Shown here piece after piece: positions 12,361 to 24,959 of a stretch of 64,000 bases of DNA. Within the stretch, counting starts at the first letter, position 1; every line of letters begins with the position of its first letter. The translations under genes were made by a program, and so were the position numbers. A model generated the notes under the pieces. The model was not told where the DNA came from, searched no databases, and saw only the letters and a list, made by a program, of their open reading frames with translations. Source of the DNA: Parasponia andersonii (Eukaryota > Streptophyta > Magnoliopsida > Rosales > Cannabaceae); contig JXTB01000119.1 in assembly GCA_002914805.1 (NCBI GenBank), forward strand, positions 855,060-919,059, read 5' to 3'.

Positions 12361-12587
12361 TAAACTTGATGGTTTTGGGCTGGACTCGCATCTCACTCTA
12401 CACTCTGCAGTAGGGCTTTCCGGCCATCCTGGTATCATCGTTCCTCTTCGATTCAAAAACAGAAGCTTTTTTCCTGTATTTTAACTCAAGAGGCCTTCTG
12501 TTTTTTTTTTCCCCCTCAAGTCAAATTTTACGTATCTAATATTAAATTTAGAAGCGCAAAGCGCATTCATTCTTGGTAAAAAGGAGA

Positions 12588-14099
12588 ATGAGGGCCGCCA
12601 TGGTTGAGCACCTTTCTTCCCATTTACGACCAGACAGGTACCTCTTTCAAAACCCAGTTTTCTTTACCTTTCGCGTATTCTGTTCCGAAAGCTCAGTCAA
12701 AGACGACGACGTTGAGGCTGTTTACCGCATTCTCAGTAGCTCCAACTCATCCGGTAACTTGAAGCAATCGTTGAAATCGAGCGGGGTTTTCCTCTCAAAC
12801 GATTTAATAGACAAGGTCTTGAAAAGGGTCAGATTCGGCCATGGTAATCCATTGCAGACTTTGGAGTTTTTCAATTACACAGGGAATAGAAAAGGGTTTT
12901 ATCACACTGCTTTTTCGTTGGATACCATGCTTTATATCTTAGGAAGAAGTCGTATGTTCGAGAAAATTTGGGATGTTTTGACTGACGTGAGACGTAAGGA
13001 CCGAACTTTAATAACCTCCCGGACTGTAATGGTTGTTTTAGCTAGAGTTGCTAAAGTGTGTTCTGTTAGGCAGACTGTAGAATCTTTTAGAAGATTCAAG
13101 AGGCTTGTACCTGAATTTGATACAAATTGTTTCAATGCTTTGTTGAGAACATTGTGTCAGGAGAAGAGTATGACAGATGCTAGGAATGTGTATCATAGTT
13201 TGAAGCATAGCTTTAGGCCTAATTTGCAGACCTTCAATATATTATTATCAGGGTGGAAGTCAGCGGAGGAAGCAGAGGGGTTCTTTGAGGAGATGATGCA
13301 GATGGGTGTGAAACCTGATATTGTGTCATACAATTGCTTGGTTGATGTTTATTGTAAAGGTAGAGAAATAGAGAAGGCGTATAAGGTGGTTGAGAAGATG
13401 CGGGATGAGGAGATAATGCCTGATGTGATTACCCATACTATTATCATTGGGGGGTTGGGCTTGGTTGGTCAGCCTGATAAAGCCAGGGTTGTTTTGAAGG
13501 AAATGAAGGAGGATGGCTGTTACCCGGATGCTGCAGCGTACAATGCTGCCATAAGGAACTTCTGCATTGCAAAGAGGCTTGGTGATGCTTATAGTTTGAT
13601 CGATGAGATGGTGAACAAGGGTTTGAATCCAAACGCAACCACATATAATCTGTTCTTTAGGGTATTCTACTGGTCGAATGACTTGCGAAGTTCATGGAAT
13701 TTGTATGCAAGGATGATGGAAACAGGGTGCCTGCCAAATACGCAGTCTTGTATGTTCCTAATCAGGTTGTTTAGGAGGCAGGAAGAAGTAGAGATGGCAC
13801 TGCAGCTGTGGAATGACATGGTCGAGAAGGGCTTTGGGTCCTACATGTTGGTTTCTGATGTGCTATTTGATTTGCTATGTAATATGGGAAAACTAGTGGA
13901 AGCAGAGAGGTGCTTCTTACAGATGGTAGAAAAGGGGCATAAGCCAAGTAATGTTAGTTTTAGAAGAATAAAGGTGCTCATGGAATTGGCAAACAAGCAA
14001 GATAGCCTTCGGAACTTGTCAGAGAAAATGGTCATTTTTGGGCCCATAATCACTTCTCCTGAGAACACTGGTGTTTCGACTCCATCATTTCCATCCTGA
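12588..14099 (+). CDS. P-class pentatricopeptide repeat protein, probably mitochondrial
   Basis: Intronless gene of about 503 residues. It reads as an array of 35-residue PPR helix pairs with the usual pattern, for example NLQTFNILLSGW, PDIVSYNCLVDVYCKG, PDVITHTIIIGGLG and PNATTYNLFFRVFY; about eight to nine repeats span residues 140-460. There is no E or DYW editing domain at the C-terminus, so it is P class. The basic, Arg- and Ser-containing N-terminus suggests organelle import. P-class proteins bind single-stranded RNA and act in organelle RNA stability, splicing or translation. The closest protein I recall is Arabidopsis At1g02420. The first ATG is 12588; a second in-frame ATG at 12600 has the stronger context (GCCGCCATGG). 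The open frame extends upstream only by non-ATG codons. Confidence 0.93.
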   Translation: MRAAMVEHLSSHLRPDRYLFQNPVFFTFRVFCSESSVKDDDVEAVYRILSSSNSSGNLKQSLKSSGVFLSNDLIDKVLKRVRFGHGNPLQTLEFFNYTGNRKGFYHTAFSLDTMLYILGRSRMFEKIWDVLTDVRRKDRTLITSRTVMVVLARVAKVCSVRQTVESFRRFKRLVPEFDTNCFNALLRTLCQEKSMTDARNVYHSLKHSFRPNLQTFNILLSGWKSAEEAEGFFEEMMQMGVKPDIVSYNCLVDVYCKGREIEKAYKVVEKMRDEEIMPDVITHTIIIGGLGLVGQPDKARVVLKEMKEDGCYPDAAAYNAAIRNFCIAKRLGDAYSLIDEMVNKGLNPNATTYNLFFRVFYWSNDLRSSWNLYARMMETGCLPNTQSCMFLIRLFRRQEEVEMALQLWNDMVEKGFGSYMLVSDVLFDLLCNMGKLVEAERCFLQMVEKGHKPSNVSFRRIKVLMELANKQDSLRNLSEKMVIFGPIITSPENTGVSTPSFPS

Positions 14100-15191
14100 A
14101 GGAAAATTCTTTGGCTAATCATCATGGATTCATGGTGTTCAAAGTACTTAACGCGGTCTAACTTGCTGACAACGTGTCAAAGGAGGATGACACATCCCAT
14201 TCTCTTCAGAAGTTTGGCGCTTCAGTTTTCTCCTGCTAGTCTTTTGGGAATTCCTATTCAGATTCACTTAAAGCTCAGAGGACGACGGGAAGTTCCTTTT
14301 CTGATTTTGTGTACCTCCACGCACGTCACCATCCTGGAAACTGGGGATCCTCTTCTGAAGCCTAGCTCTGTCGTCCCCTTCAAGGGAGGTTTACAGGCAA
14401 CAGCACCATTTTCTTTCGAGTGTCTTCGAATACATTGGTCTGAGGACTGTCGGAGCAAGATATATTTCTGGAAGGCTTATCCAATTTTGCCTTCTTTTAT
14501 ATTGGTGTATTTGTGCGAAAGGGATTTAAATAAGACTACTGCATTTATATTTGAGGAACAGCTACTATAAACATTACTCGAAGCCTGGAACTTTTTTCAG
14601 ACACATTTTATCTTTTATCAAACAACCAAGATCCGTTTAATTTCTTGAAAATCCACTCTTGCCGTTGTGTTTATGAAATGTGGCTTTGATTAAGGTATAC
14701 ATTTATAGGTAAACTGACGAGGCAACGTAATAAACGGAGGAACAAAGAAATGTCACTAGTTCTTTTAATTAGTCTCTTTAGCCTTTTAGAACTTGTTTAA
14801 ACGCTTAATACCAAAAGTTCAGAGTTCCAAGGATCAACATTTACAAAAGAAAATCGCTGTGTATTGTGTAACCACTCGAAACAAATGTCCAAAAGACATT
14901 GATATTTTCATTAATGTAACGATCTCAAATTACTCCTTTATCTCCATAATAGTAAAGCATTAATTTCACAATACCGGGGAAAATGCTATTGATCTAACAG
15001 GGTTCTCATTCAAAGAAATTTTAAGAAATATTCTGAAACTACTTAGTAACAAACGTCAATGTTTGCTATAGAAAGCAAAAACACGGTACACCAAGAACTT
15101 TAACAGGATAGCAAATCTAAAAGAAACAGAAAAATATCATCTTCTTGTACTCCAGCACTTGTGCAACACAAAATTCCGAATTACGCCCATT
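14100..15191. other. PPR 3' flank and ARF1 3' untranslated region
   Basis: The first part (14100 to about 14600) is probably the 3'UTR of the PPR gene. The part from about 14750 to 15191 would hold the 3'UTR of the minus-strand ARF gene, so the two genes converge here. No other gene is supported; a 148-codon open frame at 14124-14570 has no recognisable family. Confidence 0.45.
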
Positions 15192-16761
<1,570 letters not shown>

Positions 16762-16805
16762 TCAAATGCCCTAAATTGTCACTATGATCATCAAGCCAAT
16801 ACCAA

Positions 16806-16842
16806 AGACTCTCTCTCTCTCTCTCTTTTTTTTTTTTTTTTT
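16806..16842. repeat. (CT)n and poly-T tract in the ARF1 5'UTR intron
   Basis: Alternating CT followed by about 18 T on the plus strand. It lies between the first coding exon and the presumed 5'UTR exon of ARF1. Confidence 0.8.
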
Positions 16843-17202
16843 CAAAGATTCGTAAACAAAAAAGAGATAAGAGCAGCAGTACCAATTACTCAAATTCAAA
16901 GAAACTAAATCATGTACTAAAGCACGGCTCAATAATATTATCAAGTAACCAAATTAGCACATAATTCATCTGAATCAGCATCCAAAATCTGAAATAACTA
17001 AAATTCAAAAAAAAAAAATATATATTCGAGATCTATATGCAGATCCGAGTAATTGCAAGGCCATTAGATGCCTTCAAGTACAGATCGGACCGATCGTCAC
17101 TGCCATATCTACAAAAGCAAGGATTGAGAATTCAAACAAGTTTTGATAGAGACCCAAAATTTTGGACTCGAAATTCAGATCAAAATTCGTAGTATCCAGG
17201 AG

Positions 17203-17332
17203 AAGAGAGAGAGAGAGATAGAGAGAAGAACTTGCCTGAGAGAGAGAGAGAGCAGTTTCGTCTGGCAATGGAGATGGATCTGTTATGAGTTATGTCGTTT
17301 CTCTCTCTCTCTCTATCTCTATCTCTCTAACC
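17203..17332. repeat. GA/CT microsatellites at the ARF1 promoter and leader
   Basis: GA repeats at 17205-17226 and 17238-17251, and CT repeats at 17301-17328. On the minus strand the first two read CT and sit where the ARF1 5'UTR or transcription start should be. CT-rich initiator regions are common in plant housekeeping promoters. Confidence 0.65.
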
Positions 17333-18083
17333 ATGATACCAAATACAACCTTTTCTTTTTTCTTTTTTTGGTTTTTATTTATCGAAATGGATTGAGAAAA
17401 AATAAATAAATCAATATTAATAGCGGCAAAGTGGTACCTTTTCACTGTTATGTATGTAACGCCGTTTGTCGGCTTGGTTTGTTCCTCTCTGGGCTTATTA
17501 CTACGGTTAGTAACGCCGTCATTGCTAGTGAAGCGTGGCTTGCAGACTGTTTGGGAATACCAAGAACCGAGATATCAACACCAACAGGTCCGTTTTATGT
17601 TACAAAAACAAAATCCAGTTTTTGATTAAGGTTCTATCATTCTCATTTGTGACTCATAATTTTATTCTTTTAAGTAAAACTATCCGTACATCTGTTGCAT
17701 GATCACGAATATCCCATCTTCAACTAACACTGTAAATACTTTCCAAAGGAAAAAGTAGAGATACATGTATATTTGCTATATATGAATATAACACACAACC
17801 GATACATTTATTTACTTTTTATTTTCTTCATTAAAAATATTTCCTTGTATGGTAGTAAAAATCTGATGGAATATCATAGCTCATGCATTATTTTCAAGAT
17901 TCTACGAGATGACAAGTTACATCATAGTATCTGATTTTGTTCTCTTTTTCATCTCACAACATTTGGAGACTAAAGCATCCTATTCTTCTAAGCTCGAACG
18001 ATACATGAAAGATCTGCAGTGAAGGGTTGATTAAAGCACGGTCATACGCCAATCTTCCACTAATCAACAACTCAAAACACAAG
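17333..18083. other. Spacer between ARF1 and GLB1
   Basis: Presumed ARF1 promoter and GLB1 3'UTR on the minus strand. No further gene is supported. Confidence 0.45.
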
Positions 18084-20238
18084 TCATGCAGCAATAGACA
18101 TGTCTGATCGCCCTCCCGTCATCCTCTCCGCCTCCTCCCCACGCTCACCTATGAAAGTTCGAGGATTACGAGTAAGGATCCATTTCTATCCATCAGTTTA
18201 CATGGTGATCTACAGAAACAAGAAATACAAAAGCCTCCAATAAGTTACGCTTATCAAGTGTGAGAGTTTACCGGTGCGAACTCTGATTACATCTGCAACA
18301 GGCACCACTACAGAAACAAAAAGAACCTTTGTTAGAAGTTCAGCATGAAGGCCACGTTTACTAATCCAAGAAAAAATTGGATGAAAAATGCCATGATTCT
18401 CTTTCCTCATTCTAATTAGTATGTAAACACATAAAGTATTTCCTTTTCTCATTCCTTTTGGTCGTAAATATGCCCAAAGTTCAAGCTAGCTATAATTTCA
18501 TACAAGCCCCCGTAAAAAAGAACAAACTTGTGTATGTTTTACATGTAAACAATTAGCACCATGATTGCATAATGAATATGGAGAAATCCTCACAGATTCT
18601 TGACTCCACACATCGGAGAATTAAAGTTTAACAGAAGAAAAGAGATTTTGAGGGAATAAATAACGAAGTTTGACGGCTTACAGAATATTTTTCCATCACC
18701 AATCTCTCCAGTCCTAGCCTCCTCAATTATCCTGTCTATTACTGCTTCAACCTACAGATGAGTAAATTCGCAGTCTTTAATTTATGATATTTTTCCAATT
18801 GATAAATTGTCAAAAGATTGATTCTTTTATTCCTTTCCATAGTTCTTAATTATTTATATGCTAATTACACAGCCAGGAAAAGAAGGCAAAAGGAAGAATT
18901 GTTATACAGACAAGATTATCATTAGACCTCTTCTTACCTGATTTTTGTTCACCACAATCTCCATTTTAACTTTAGCAACAAAATTGTCTTCAGAAAATTC
19001 AGAGCCTACAAAATTAAAAGACAAGATCAGATTGAAGGAGGATAACAACTAACCAACACTGGATAATATGGTAACAATTATTGGTAACCATATAGATGAA
19101 ATCCATGCCAAATTAAGGACGCACCACCCTGCCTCTCTGTTGAACCACCCTGAGCACCAAAGCCCCGAACGTCAGAAACCGTAACGCCACGAATACCCAT
19201 CTTCAGCAGCGCCTTTGTTTTCCAAAAAAATAGACCATAAGCAAGTACCAATTCATAGTCTCTTTCAGAGCTATAGAAATAAGTAGTCATCGAAATTCCC
19301 AGAATCAACAAATAAGCATATGATTTGGTCAACATTGTCCAAAGCTGTTACTATGTGGTATCCATTTATGGTTACCAGCGATAATATATGGTAAATAAAT
19401 TCCAGAAAAACTAGGATGTTAAAACATTTTGTGAACAGCTAATTTGTTGAAATCAATACAATTTTGGGAGAGGACAAAGATTGAAACTTACTGCACATAA
19501 TATAGACCAAAAAAAAAAATATATATTTATGAAAAGGGGTTAGATAACAAATGAAAGGGATTGGCTTTGTTTGGTACTTACCGAAGAAACATTTTGGATT
19601 CTCCAGGGCCTGTTTCGTTCCAAAATAAGCATCAAAGGAGACATAGAAAACAGAGTTGAGAGAGTAAACCCAACAAGCTCATACATATACAAACATATAT
19701 GCAACTACATTTTACACAAACTAGAGCTGAACGAGAAATATTAATACATTTAAAAGGAAAAATAAAAAAATAAAAAACGAAAAATCAGCAAAAGAACAAA
19801 TGCATTTAAATATAACAGAAGAGAAGAGGTATGCACCTGAGAATCGCTTCCACTTTGTAAAACTGGGAATCGGGAATATAATCTACATGCAAACAAACAA
19901 AAGGAACAATCAATCAAAAATCGAAGACACCCACCCATATCAATAATATCATTATTAATATGAGCCGAAATTGAAGTTAAAAATTTGGATAAAGAAAATA
20001 ATAACAAAGTAAAGTGGAGATACAGACGAGGAGGAGGAGCATGAGCAGGAGAGCTATGGGCTCTAATTACAGGAGGAATGGACGCATTTCTCAGTAGAGT
20101 GACATTAGGCTTAGCAGTGTGAGAAAAGTGACAACCTTTCAGGGGAGGAAGTCTTTTGAAATGGGCGTCGATGGGAGAAATTGCACCCGCTTTGCCCATC
20201 GAAATCGAAATCGAAATCGAAATCGAAGTCGAAGCCAT
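18084..20238 (-). CDS. GLB1: Plastid PII nitrogen/carbon signalling protein GLB1
   Basis: Eight exons on the minus strand (20238-20028, 19882-19837, 19609-19582, 19212-19125, 19005-18938, 18751-18682, 18307-18272, 18148-18084), in frame for 203 residues. Residues 1 to about 65 look like a chloroplast transit peptide, with an odd Ser-Ile repeat encoded by an ATCGAA-type microsatellite. The mature part is a PII domain: YIPDSQFYKVEAIL, PWRIQNVS, the T-loop region GFGAQGGSTER, EFSEDNFVAKVKMEIVV, the signature TGEIGDGKIF, and PVADVIRVRTG. PII trimers sense ATP/ADP and 2-oxoglutarate and activate N-acetylglutamate kinase in arginine synthesis. The C-terminus (MTGGRSDMS) resembles the glutamine-binding Q-loop of most plant PII proteins, which Arabidopsis lacks. 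The exon 1 donor (GTCTGT) is weak and is the least certain junction. It diverges from the DUF952 gene 444 bp away. Confidence 0.92.
20196..20231. repeat. Coding hexanucleotide microsatellite in the GLB1 transit peptide
   Basis: On the plus strand ATCGAA is repeated about five times with one A-to-G change. On the minus strand it encodes alternating Ser and Ile (residues about 4-13 of GLB1). A six-base unit keeps the frame when copy number changes. Confidence 0.85.
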
Positions 20239-20681
20239 GAAGCTGAAGCAGAGGCTGATGAGGTTTTCTTCTTTAATTTTGGGTTTTGCCTCCCTAGCTA
20301 GTGGTGGCTACACTACTGTCACTGTCTATTCGGTACCTCTCGGTCTCGGAGTTAACGCCGCCGCTGCGTTGTTGCGTCCTTCGAAAATGAGAGTTTTTTT
20401 TTTAATTAAAAAAAGAGAGTTTCAAAATAGAGCCTCTCATGATTGGGCCCCTGGCTAAGGCTTCGAAAGCCCGTTTGCTGCGTCCCTCGGCCTCCCTTTC
20501 CTCCCCTCCCTCCTTAATGGGTCTTATCCATTGAAGCCCATATAACCAAAAAAAAAAAAAAGGTATTTAATTGACTCCTCCTTTAAATTAATTAATTTCG
20601 TTATTTTTCCTATCCGGAGAGTGTGAACGAACAAAAACTGGTGCAGTAGCGGCCACTGGCCAGGAGGAGGGAAAAAAAAAA
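20239..20681. promoter_or_regulatory. Bidirectional promoter between GLB1 and the DUF952 gene
   Basis: Only 443 bases separate the two divergent start codons. The region contains the site II-type words TGGGCC (20444-20449) and AGCCCA (20535-20540, TGGGCT on the other strand). These are common in promoters of plant housekeeping and organelle-protein genes. No clear TATA box lies next to either gene. Confidence 0.5.
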
Positions 20682-21725
20682 ATGAGTGGAAAGGAGGAGG
20701 AGAAAAAGTATGTGTACAGGATTAGTAGTGATCAAGAATGGGAAGAGTTGCAGAAAACTGGGTCTACTTTGGGAGGAAACCTTGACAAGTCTTCCCGTTT
20801 CATTCATCTTAGTGATCTCCATCAGGTTCTCTTTTTTATGTGTAGTTTCGTTTCTCTACAATTTCAATGTCTTATTTTCAGTATATCATTTCTTTCCTAG
20901 ATGGATGTTTATTATAATCCAATTCATTAGAAGCACTTCACTATCTGGACTTTAATTTGTTGTTATTTCGAATTCAAAATGAATCCAATTCGACTTGTTT
21001 AACTATTATTCATTCCCTCTATTTTATTTGGACCTTTTTTACTTTCTTTCTCGGCTGAGGCTCAACTGGGTTGGCGCATAATCGTTGAATTTCAGGTGCA
21101 GTCCACATTACAAAACTTCTTCCTCAACACCAAGCATCACCTTTACCTCCTTCAAATTGACGCCAACAAGGTATATATATATCTATCTTTGTGTTTGTTT
21201 TCATTTTTCTCTTTTTCCTATTTCGTATTTGTTAAAACACCAACCAGTCATGGTGGTTCGAGAACTAGACTCTCCTACTTTCAGCTCTGAAGTTGAGGTC
21301 CCAATTTCCATGCTGAGATTTTCTCAAAAAATTTGCTTTTTGTTGTAATATTGCTTGCAAAAGTTGATCTTAGGGGGGGAATGAGAGAAGGGTATATATC
21401 AGATTTTTCTTTGACGATTGAAAAAGTGATAACAATGCGTGAAGAATATGAAGCAGATTATTAGATTATAACGCAAGATTTAAAGACTTTTTTAAAATTG
21501 GAGTGTGTTTCCATTGATTTTCCCGTTTCTAACATTAAAGTTGTTGTTATATTTTCTTTGCAGCTTGGTGATGGATTGATTTATGAAGTTGTTTATGAAA
21601 CGAATAGCTTCCCACATTTCTATGGACCATCCAGAAGTTTTAGTCCTCTCCCTTTAGATGCTGTTACAAAAGCAGAGAAACTCTCTCTAGTGGATGGCCG
21701 ATTCACTTGTAGTTTGCTGGATTAA
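20682..21725 (+). CDS. DUF952 family protein
   Basis: Three exons (20682-20825, 21096-21170, 21564-21725) with clean GT-AG sites give a 126-residue protein. The order fits DUF952: YVYRISSDQEWEELQKTG near the N-terminus, SRFIHLSDLHQVQSTLQNFF, YLLQIDANKLGDGLIYEVVYE, then FPHFYGP and a short C-terminal strand (VDGRFTCSLLD). There is no signal peptide or membrane segment, so it should be soluble and cytosolic. The biochemical function of DUF952 is not established to my knowledge; the family is found in bacteria and plants. The start is the first ATG after an A-rich leader and matches the short N-terminus of plant homologues as I recall them. It shares a short divergent promoter with GLB1, so co-expression is possible. 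Confidence 0.88.
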
Positions 21726-21820
21726 GCTCCCCTGACTGACTTCCTTCCCATTTTTTTTTTTTTTCCCCTTTGTTTTTCACATTTTGGATCATTGGGGAAG
21801 CTGCAAACTTATGGATTATC

Positions 21821-21857
<37 letters not shown>

Positions 21858-22095
21858 CTACCATGTATCGTTGAAATAACTTTCTTGCGTCCTACTGATA
21901 GACACCGAAATTCATTCTGTTTCTTTAACTATGATTATTGAAGAGTCAGTGAGACATAGCACATTATTTTCATTCAAGATAACCCAAGTAGTTCCCCATC
22001 GATTGCACATAAGTAAGGAACACCCCAGGCGGTGTACAGCCTTTACGGCTATTTGTTTGTTAATGTTAGTCTCCGCTAGAATTGAACATCGCGGG

Positions 22096-22131
<36 letters not shown>

Positions 22132-22612
22132 TAAAAAAACCTATTTTTACATCATGAAAAAAAAAAAAAAAAAAAAAAAAAAACAATTGTAGTGGATTTG
22201 GGGCCTCAAACTCTTAGGAAGAGTTAAAGAACATACCTCGAAAGGAAATTCCAGTGAAAGTGTCAAAATAGTTTATTTAAGTGCCAATGGAACGCCGCTA
22301 CCTCAACTTTTTTTTTATCTCAGAGGCCAAGTCTCTTCAGTTGGTAAAATGCCACCCATTAAAAGTCTCATTGTACAATTGGACAATACACTTTTAGTTG
22401 TCATCTTTAGTCGGTCAGTGATAAAAGAAAGAGAATTCACCCTCATTCTTAAACATTTTTCAGGCAACTAATAAAGTAACGAAGGGCTAGCATTGTTTGG
22501 TACGTAGGAAAAGGAGCTAATCAAAGGCTAATTCATATGATATTTATATGTTACACTTTACATTTGTACGAACACAAAGCTTTTATCTTATGGCAAGACT
22601 AATGAAGCAAAA
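21726..22612. other. Spacer with GT microsatellite and long poly-A
   Basis: Contains (GT)n at 21822-21853, a truncated tRNA-Phe (22091-22131, listed separately), and a run of about 27 A at 22157-22183. No protein gene is supported until the GDSL pseudogene at 22613. Confidence 0.6.
22091..22131 (+). pseudogene. Truncated tRNA-Phe(GAA), 5' half only
   Basis: The sequence GCGGGGATAGCTCAGTTGGG with its continuation AGAGCGTCAGACTGAAGATCT matches the acceptor 5' strand, D arm and anticodon stem-loop (anticodon GAA within CTGAAGA) of eukaryotic tRNA-Phe. It stops just after the anticodon loop and is replaced by TTAAAAAAAC. The 3' half of the anticodon stem, the T arm and the acceptor 3' strand are absent, so it cannot make a tRNA. 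The intact A box remains, but the B box is lost. Confidence 0.88.
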
Positions 22613-24959
22613 ATGAGTGCAAGAACAGTTGTTGGTGCGGTTCTAACAATTGTGTCTCTCTGTCTTCCTGTAGCTGTTGATTCAGGGTGCAAGCAAAACC
22701 AGTCATATTTAACTCTGGGGACTCAAACTCAGATACTGGAGGATTTGTTGGGGGTTTGGGCCTCCCCATGGACGTATCTTCCCCGACCACCAACAACCAC
22801 AGCAATCCAGCCGCTTATGCGATGGACGCTTAATCGTTGATTTCCTCTGTGAGTTTGTATACGTATTATTATTATGTATCACTTGTTTTAGATTGTTCAT
22901 TTCATTTCCAAAAGGTGCATTTGTTTTAGATTGTCTCCAATACCATGCACATGTGTCTTAACTCAATTCGGATAGTAACATTTGTTGAGACGATATGTCG
23001 TTTTCAAGTTTATTCATTCAATGAGAACCAAAGGCGTGTAAAAGTAGTGACATCTTTTTATTACTGAAATTCTAAAGAGAATGGTCATATCTTGAGTAAC
23101 GCTATATATGGGGCACTACACTTAAGGTACCAAGTACTATACTAAGTGTTAGTTAGAAGAATAAATTAATACACTAGATTACGCAAGTGGGGTGTTATTA
23201 GGACTGATAATTTTCTACACGACACGACGATACGACTCGAAATAAACGGGTTTGGTTGACCTATTTAATTTTTGTGTCTATTTCGGTTTGACACGTGTAA
23301 CACGTATAGTAAACGGGTGGATTTCGGGTCAACTCGCTTAACCCGAAAATGATCCGTGTAACCCGTTTAATTAAACGTGTCATTTTCGTGTCGTGTCAAC
23401 ACGACACTAATACAACACATTTATTAATATTTTAATATATTAAACGTGATTTTGATTAATTCTAAGCATATTTATACAAGTAAAATTAAATTATAATCGT
23501 GTCAAATTAGAATAATTGTATTAATTTTGAATAATCGTGTCAAACAGGTCATAATATGACACATGACATGTTTATTAAACGGGTTATACGTGTCGTGTCG
23601 TGTTACACGTGTATTAATCGTTTAAATTTTTGATACATCGTATCATGTTCGGATTGGGTGTTATTGTGTCGTATCATAATCATGTCGATCCGAACACGAA
23701 TTGCTGGCCTAGGTGTTATCTCATCTTTCAATAAAAAAAACAAACGCTTGGCACCATGCCACGGAGCATTACTCTCATCTTATCCACGATTATTTTTTTC
23801 TTCGAGAATCAGGCGAGAGTTTGGGAATTGGTTATTTGTGCCCGTATCAAGAATCTCTGGAGCCAAATTTCATTTTTTTCTTCGTAGACTTCTACCCTTC
23901 AGTTTAAGCCTTCAACTGCTTCAGTTTCTCCGATTCCGAGCTCGATCCATTGATCTATTTTCTAAAGGTACGCGTTTTATCAATTAGTTCAAGAAAACAT
24001 TGTAAGAAAAAAACTTCTAAAATGAGTCCATATATACATCAAAGTTGCGTAATTTTCTTCTGGTAGATGAACATGTTATTGTTACAATAAATTTTCCATT
24101 AAGGTTACAAAAGTATGCCTGGTGAGGAGGAATTCGTGAATGCACTATACACAATTGACACTGGCCAAAACGATCTGTCTGCTTCCTTCTTTTCTTTGCC
24201 ATACGACCAAGTCATACAACTCATACCTCTTTCATTTCGAAATCAAAGATGCAATTCAGGTCATGTCTATCTCAAATCCCCATTACAATTTCCTTAAAAC
24301 AACAAGATTGTTTTGAAAGTTCACTTTTGAGTTAATGATTTGTTTGAATGACAAATGCAGAGTATATACCAACATGGTGGTAAGCACTTTTGGGTTCACA
24401 CCACAGGGCCATTGGGTTGCTTGCCTCAGAAAGTGAGCTACGGTTAACAAAATGACCATTGAGCTTGACCGTTATGGGTGCATTAAGCATCTGAATGAGG
24501 CTGCAAAAGCTTTTAACCATCAATTGCGCCTTCTCTGTATCCAACTGAGATCTGAATTGAAGAATGCGGTGATAGTTTACGTGGATATATATGGCATCAA
24601 GTTCCATTTCATAGCCAATACGCCTTATTATGGTACATACTCTTCTATATACGTATATGTATATAATATAGTGTACTGACTTATGGATTTTTGCTGAGTC
24701 CTTGGATTTTGATTTTGTGTAATACAGGGTTCAAGAATCCGTTTCTAGCATGTTGTGGTCATGGGGGCCCTCCTTGCAACTACAACCCCAACATTACATG
24801 CGGCAAGCTGGTTTCAATGTGTGTGAAAAAGGGTCAAGGTTCATAAGCTGGGATGGAGTTCACTACACAGAAGCTGCCAACCAATTCTTTGCCTACAAAA
24901 TTCTATCTTCCAAATGCTGGAGGCCTCCAATTAAGTTTGATTACTTCTGCAATACTTAA
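22613..24959 (+). pseudogene. GDSL esterase/lipase pseudogene 1 (array copy A)
   Basis: First member of a GDSL array related to Arabidopsis At1g09390. Remnants of all five exons are present: about 22613-22853 (signal peptide and GDSNSDTGG, but in different frames), 23813-23967 (ESLGIGYLCPY and LQFLRFRARS), about 24104-24261 (ALYTIDTGQND), about 24360-24633 ([14 protein letters not shown] and YGCIKHLNEAAKAF), and about 24728-24959 ([14 protein letters not shown] and PPIKFDYFCNT then stop). At least five frameshifts break it, for example after GCKQN in exon 1, after IP in exon 3, after LPQK in exon 4 and after CGK in exon 5. Block II (normally NFAxSGS) has been lost from exon 2. Intron 1 carries a hAT-type element (23199-23711). 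It is older and more diverged than copies B and C. Confidence 0.9.
23199..23711. mobile_element. Non-autonomous hAT-type element with 8-bp target duplication
   Basis: A 513-bp element inserted in intron 1 of GDSL pseudogene A. The same 8 bp, GGTGTTAT, flank it on both sides (23191-23198 and 23712-23719), the duplication length typical of the hAT superfamily. The ends are imperfect inverted repeats: TAGGACTGATAATTTT on the left and TAGGCCAGCAATTCGTG read inward from the right. The interior is rich in variants of CGTGTCGTGT and AACCCG/CGGGTT and has no coding capacity. This type of CGTGTCGTGT-rich repeat is widespread in plant genomes. Confidence 0.85.

Noticed and set aside
14124-14570. 148-codon open frame downstream of the PPR gene
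   Set aside because: No recognisable domain, lies where the PPR 3'UTR is expected, and composition is not gene-like. Treated as untranslated.
23199-23711. Possible regulatory tandem array of CGTGTC words
   Set aside because: The 8-bp duplication and inverted ends identify it as a transposable element.
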